Notes under the pieces: model-generated | What the model saw: only the letters and a program-made list of their open reading frames with translations | Database searches by the model: none | What the model was told of the DNA's origin: nothing | Part shown: positions 63,648 through 64,000 of the stretch, piece by piece | Numbering within the stretch: position 1 is the stretch's first letter | Layout of the letters: every line of letters begins with the position of its first letter | Made by a program: the position numbers and the translations under genes | Source: Paraburkholderia tuberum STM678 | GTDB lineage: Bacteria > Pseudomonadota > Gammaproteobacteria > Burkholderiales > Burkholderiaceae | DNA: 64,000 nucleotides | Assembly (NCBI RefSeq): GCF_902833905.1 | Contig: NZ_CADFGP010000034.1 | Coordinates: 28,027 to 92,026 of the forward strand | Direction: 5' to 3'

Positions 63648-64000
63648 ATGATCGGAGCAAACATGATACTTCCGCCGCGCTGCATGGCGTCCTTTGCTCG
63701 CGCGGCCGCGCCGATACCACCGCAGCCACCAGACCCCGATGCGCCGACCCTCGATCTGAATTTTCTTGCCGATCCCGCCATCCCGGACGACTGGACGTTT
63801 ACGCGCGCATCGACTGCAACGTATTTCGGAGTGGACCGCTGGGAAAAGACGGCGGCCAGCAATATTGCCCGCTTCGATCACTATCCACATTCGGGCGAGT
63901 TACGCGGACTTCTCCTCGAGGAATCCCACACCAACCTGCTGCACAATTCGGATGCCGCGGAGTTGTGGACGCCGCTGAACGTCGAAGTGATGACCGATGG
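63648..64000 (+). CDS. Tail spike-like protein, partial
   Basis: Read directly from 63648 to the end of the window with no stop, about 117 codons. LNFLADPAIPDDWTFTRAST, ATYFGVDRWEK and RFDHYPHSGELRGLLLEESH followed by TNLLHNSD form the classic head-binding domain of phage tail spikes (F-T-R-A-S-T and G-L-L-L-E motifs). The receptor-binding part lies beyond the window. Confidence 0.8.
   Translation, partial: MIGANMILPPRCMASFARAAAPIPPQPPDPDAPTLDLNFLADPAIPDDWTFTRASTATYFGVDRWEKTAASNIARFDHYPHSGELRGLLLEESHTNLLHNSDAAELWTPLNVEVMTD

Overview
The window looks like a chromosomal segment of a Burkholderia/Paraburkholderia-type beta-proteobacterium carrying most of a large contractile-tailed (myovirus-like) prophage. 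The host assignment rests on high GC, the gene order cystine-binding protein / pyrD / bpt / aat / Nudix, an ssuDCB operon ending in a TOBE-domain SsuF-like gene, and many short genes typical of Burkholderiales.

Positions 1 to about 18,333 are host backbone. In order they hold a cystine-type ABC binding protein, pyrD, the N-end-rule transferases bpt and aat, a zinc-ribbon Nudix hydrolase, initiator tRNA-fMet with its terminator, a UPF0303 protein, an SMR efflux protein, a lipoprotein and several small hypotheticals. Then come a divergent NAD(P)-dependent epimerase-like gene and TetR regulator sharing a palindromic operator, a 3-hydroxyisobutyryl-CoA hydrolase-like gene, the sulfonate genes ssuD-ssuC-ssuB plus a molybdopterin-binding-like small gene, more small genes, tRNA-His with its terminator, and dusA.

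From about 18,300 to the right edge (and beyond it) lies the prophage. A tyrosine integrase starts 139 bp from the dusA 5' end, so dusA is the probable attachment gene. The leftward early operon (26,862 down to 19,540) has tiny ATGA-coupled genes, a KTSC protein, a Cas4/RecB-like Fe-S nuclease, a RecT annealase, an FtsK-gamma-like protein, an SbcC-like ATPase and a PrtN-like activator. A LysR regulator sits between this operon and the immunity region. The immunity region has a repressor without a protease domain facing a YdaS/Cro-like gene. Five copies of a 13-bp operator (TAGGC-N3-GCCTA type) are arranged on two sigma70-like promoters, one leftward and one rightward.

The rightward early operon (29,125-36,769) encodes a CII-like regulator, a protein I read as a DpdA/TGT-like base exchanger next to a PAPS-reductase-like PP-loop protein, a replication protein, RusA, and a final HTH protein in the position of a late regulator. 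Its 3' end carries a promoter followed at once by a terminator, as in Q-controlled late operons. The late genes start with a ParB-methyltransferase fusion and run through terminase, portal, head morphogenesis, a Nudix-DUF2213 fusion, cement protein, capsid, connectors, sheath, tube, a tail chaperone with a textbook -1 frameshift signal, tape measure with lytic transglycosylase domain, baseplate, and two rounds of tail-fibre genes. A tail-spike-like gene is cut by the right end. No lysis genes and no second attachment site are visible, so the prophage must continue past base 64,000.
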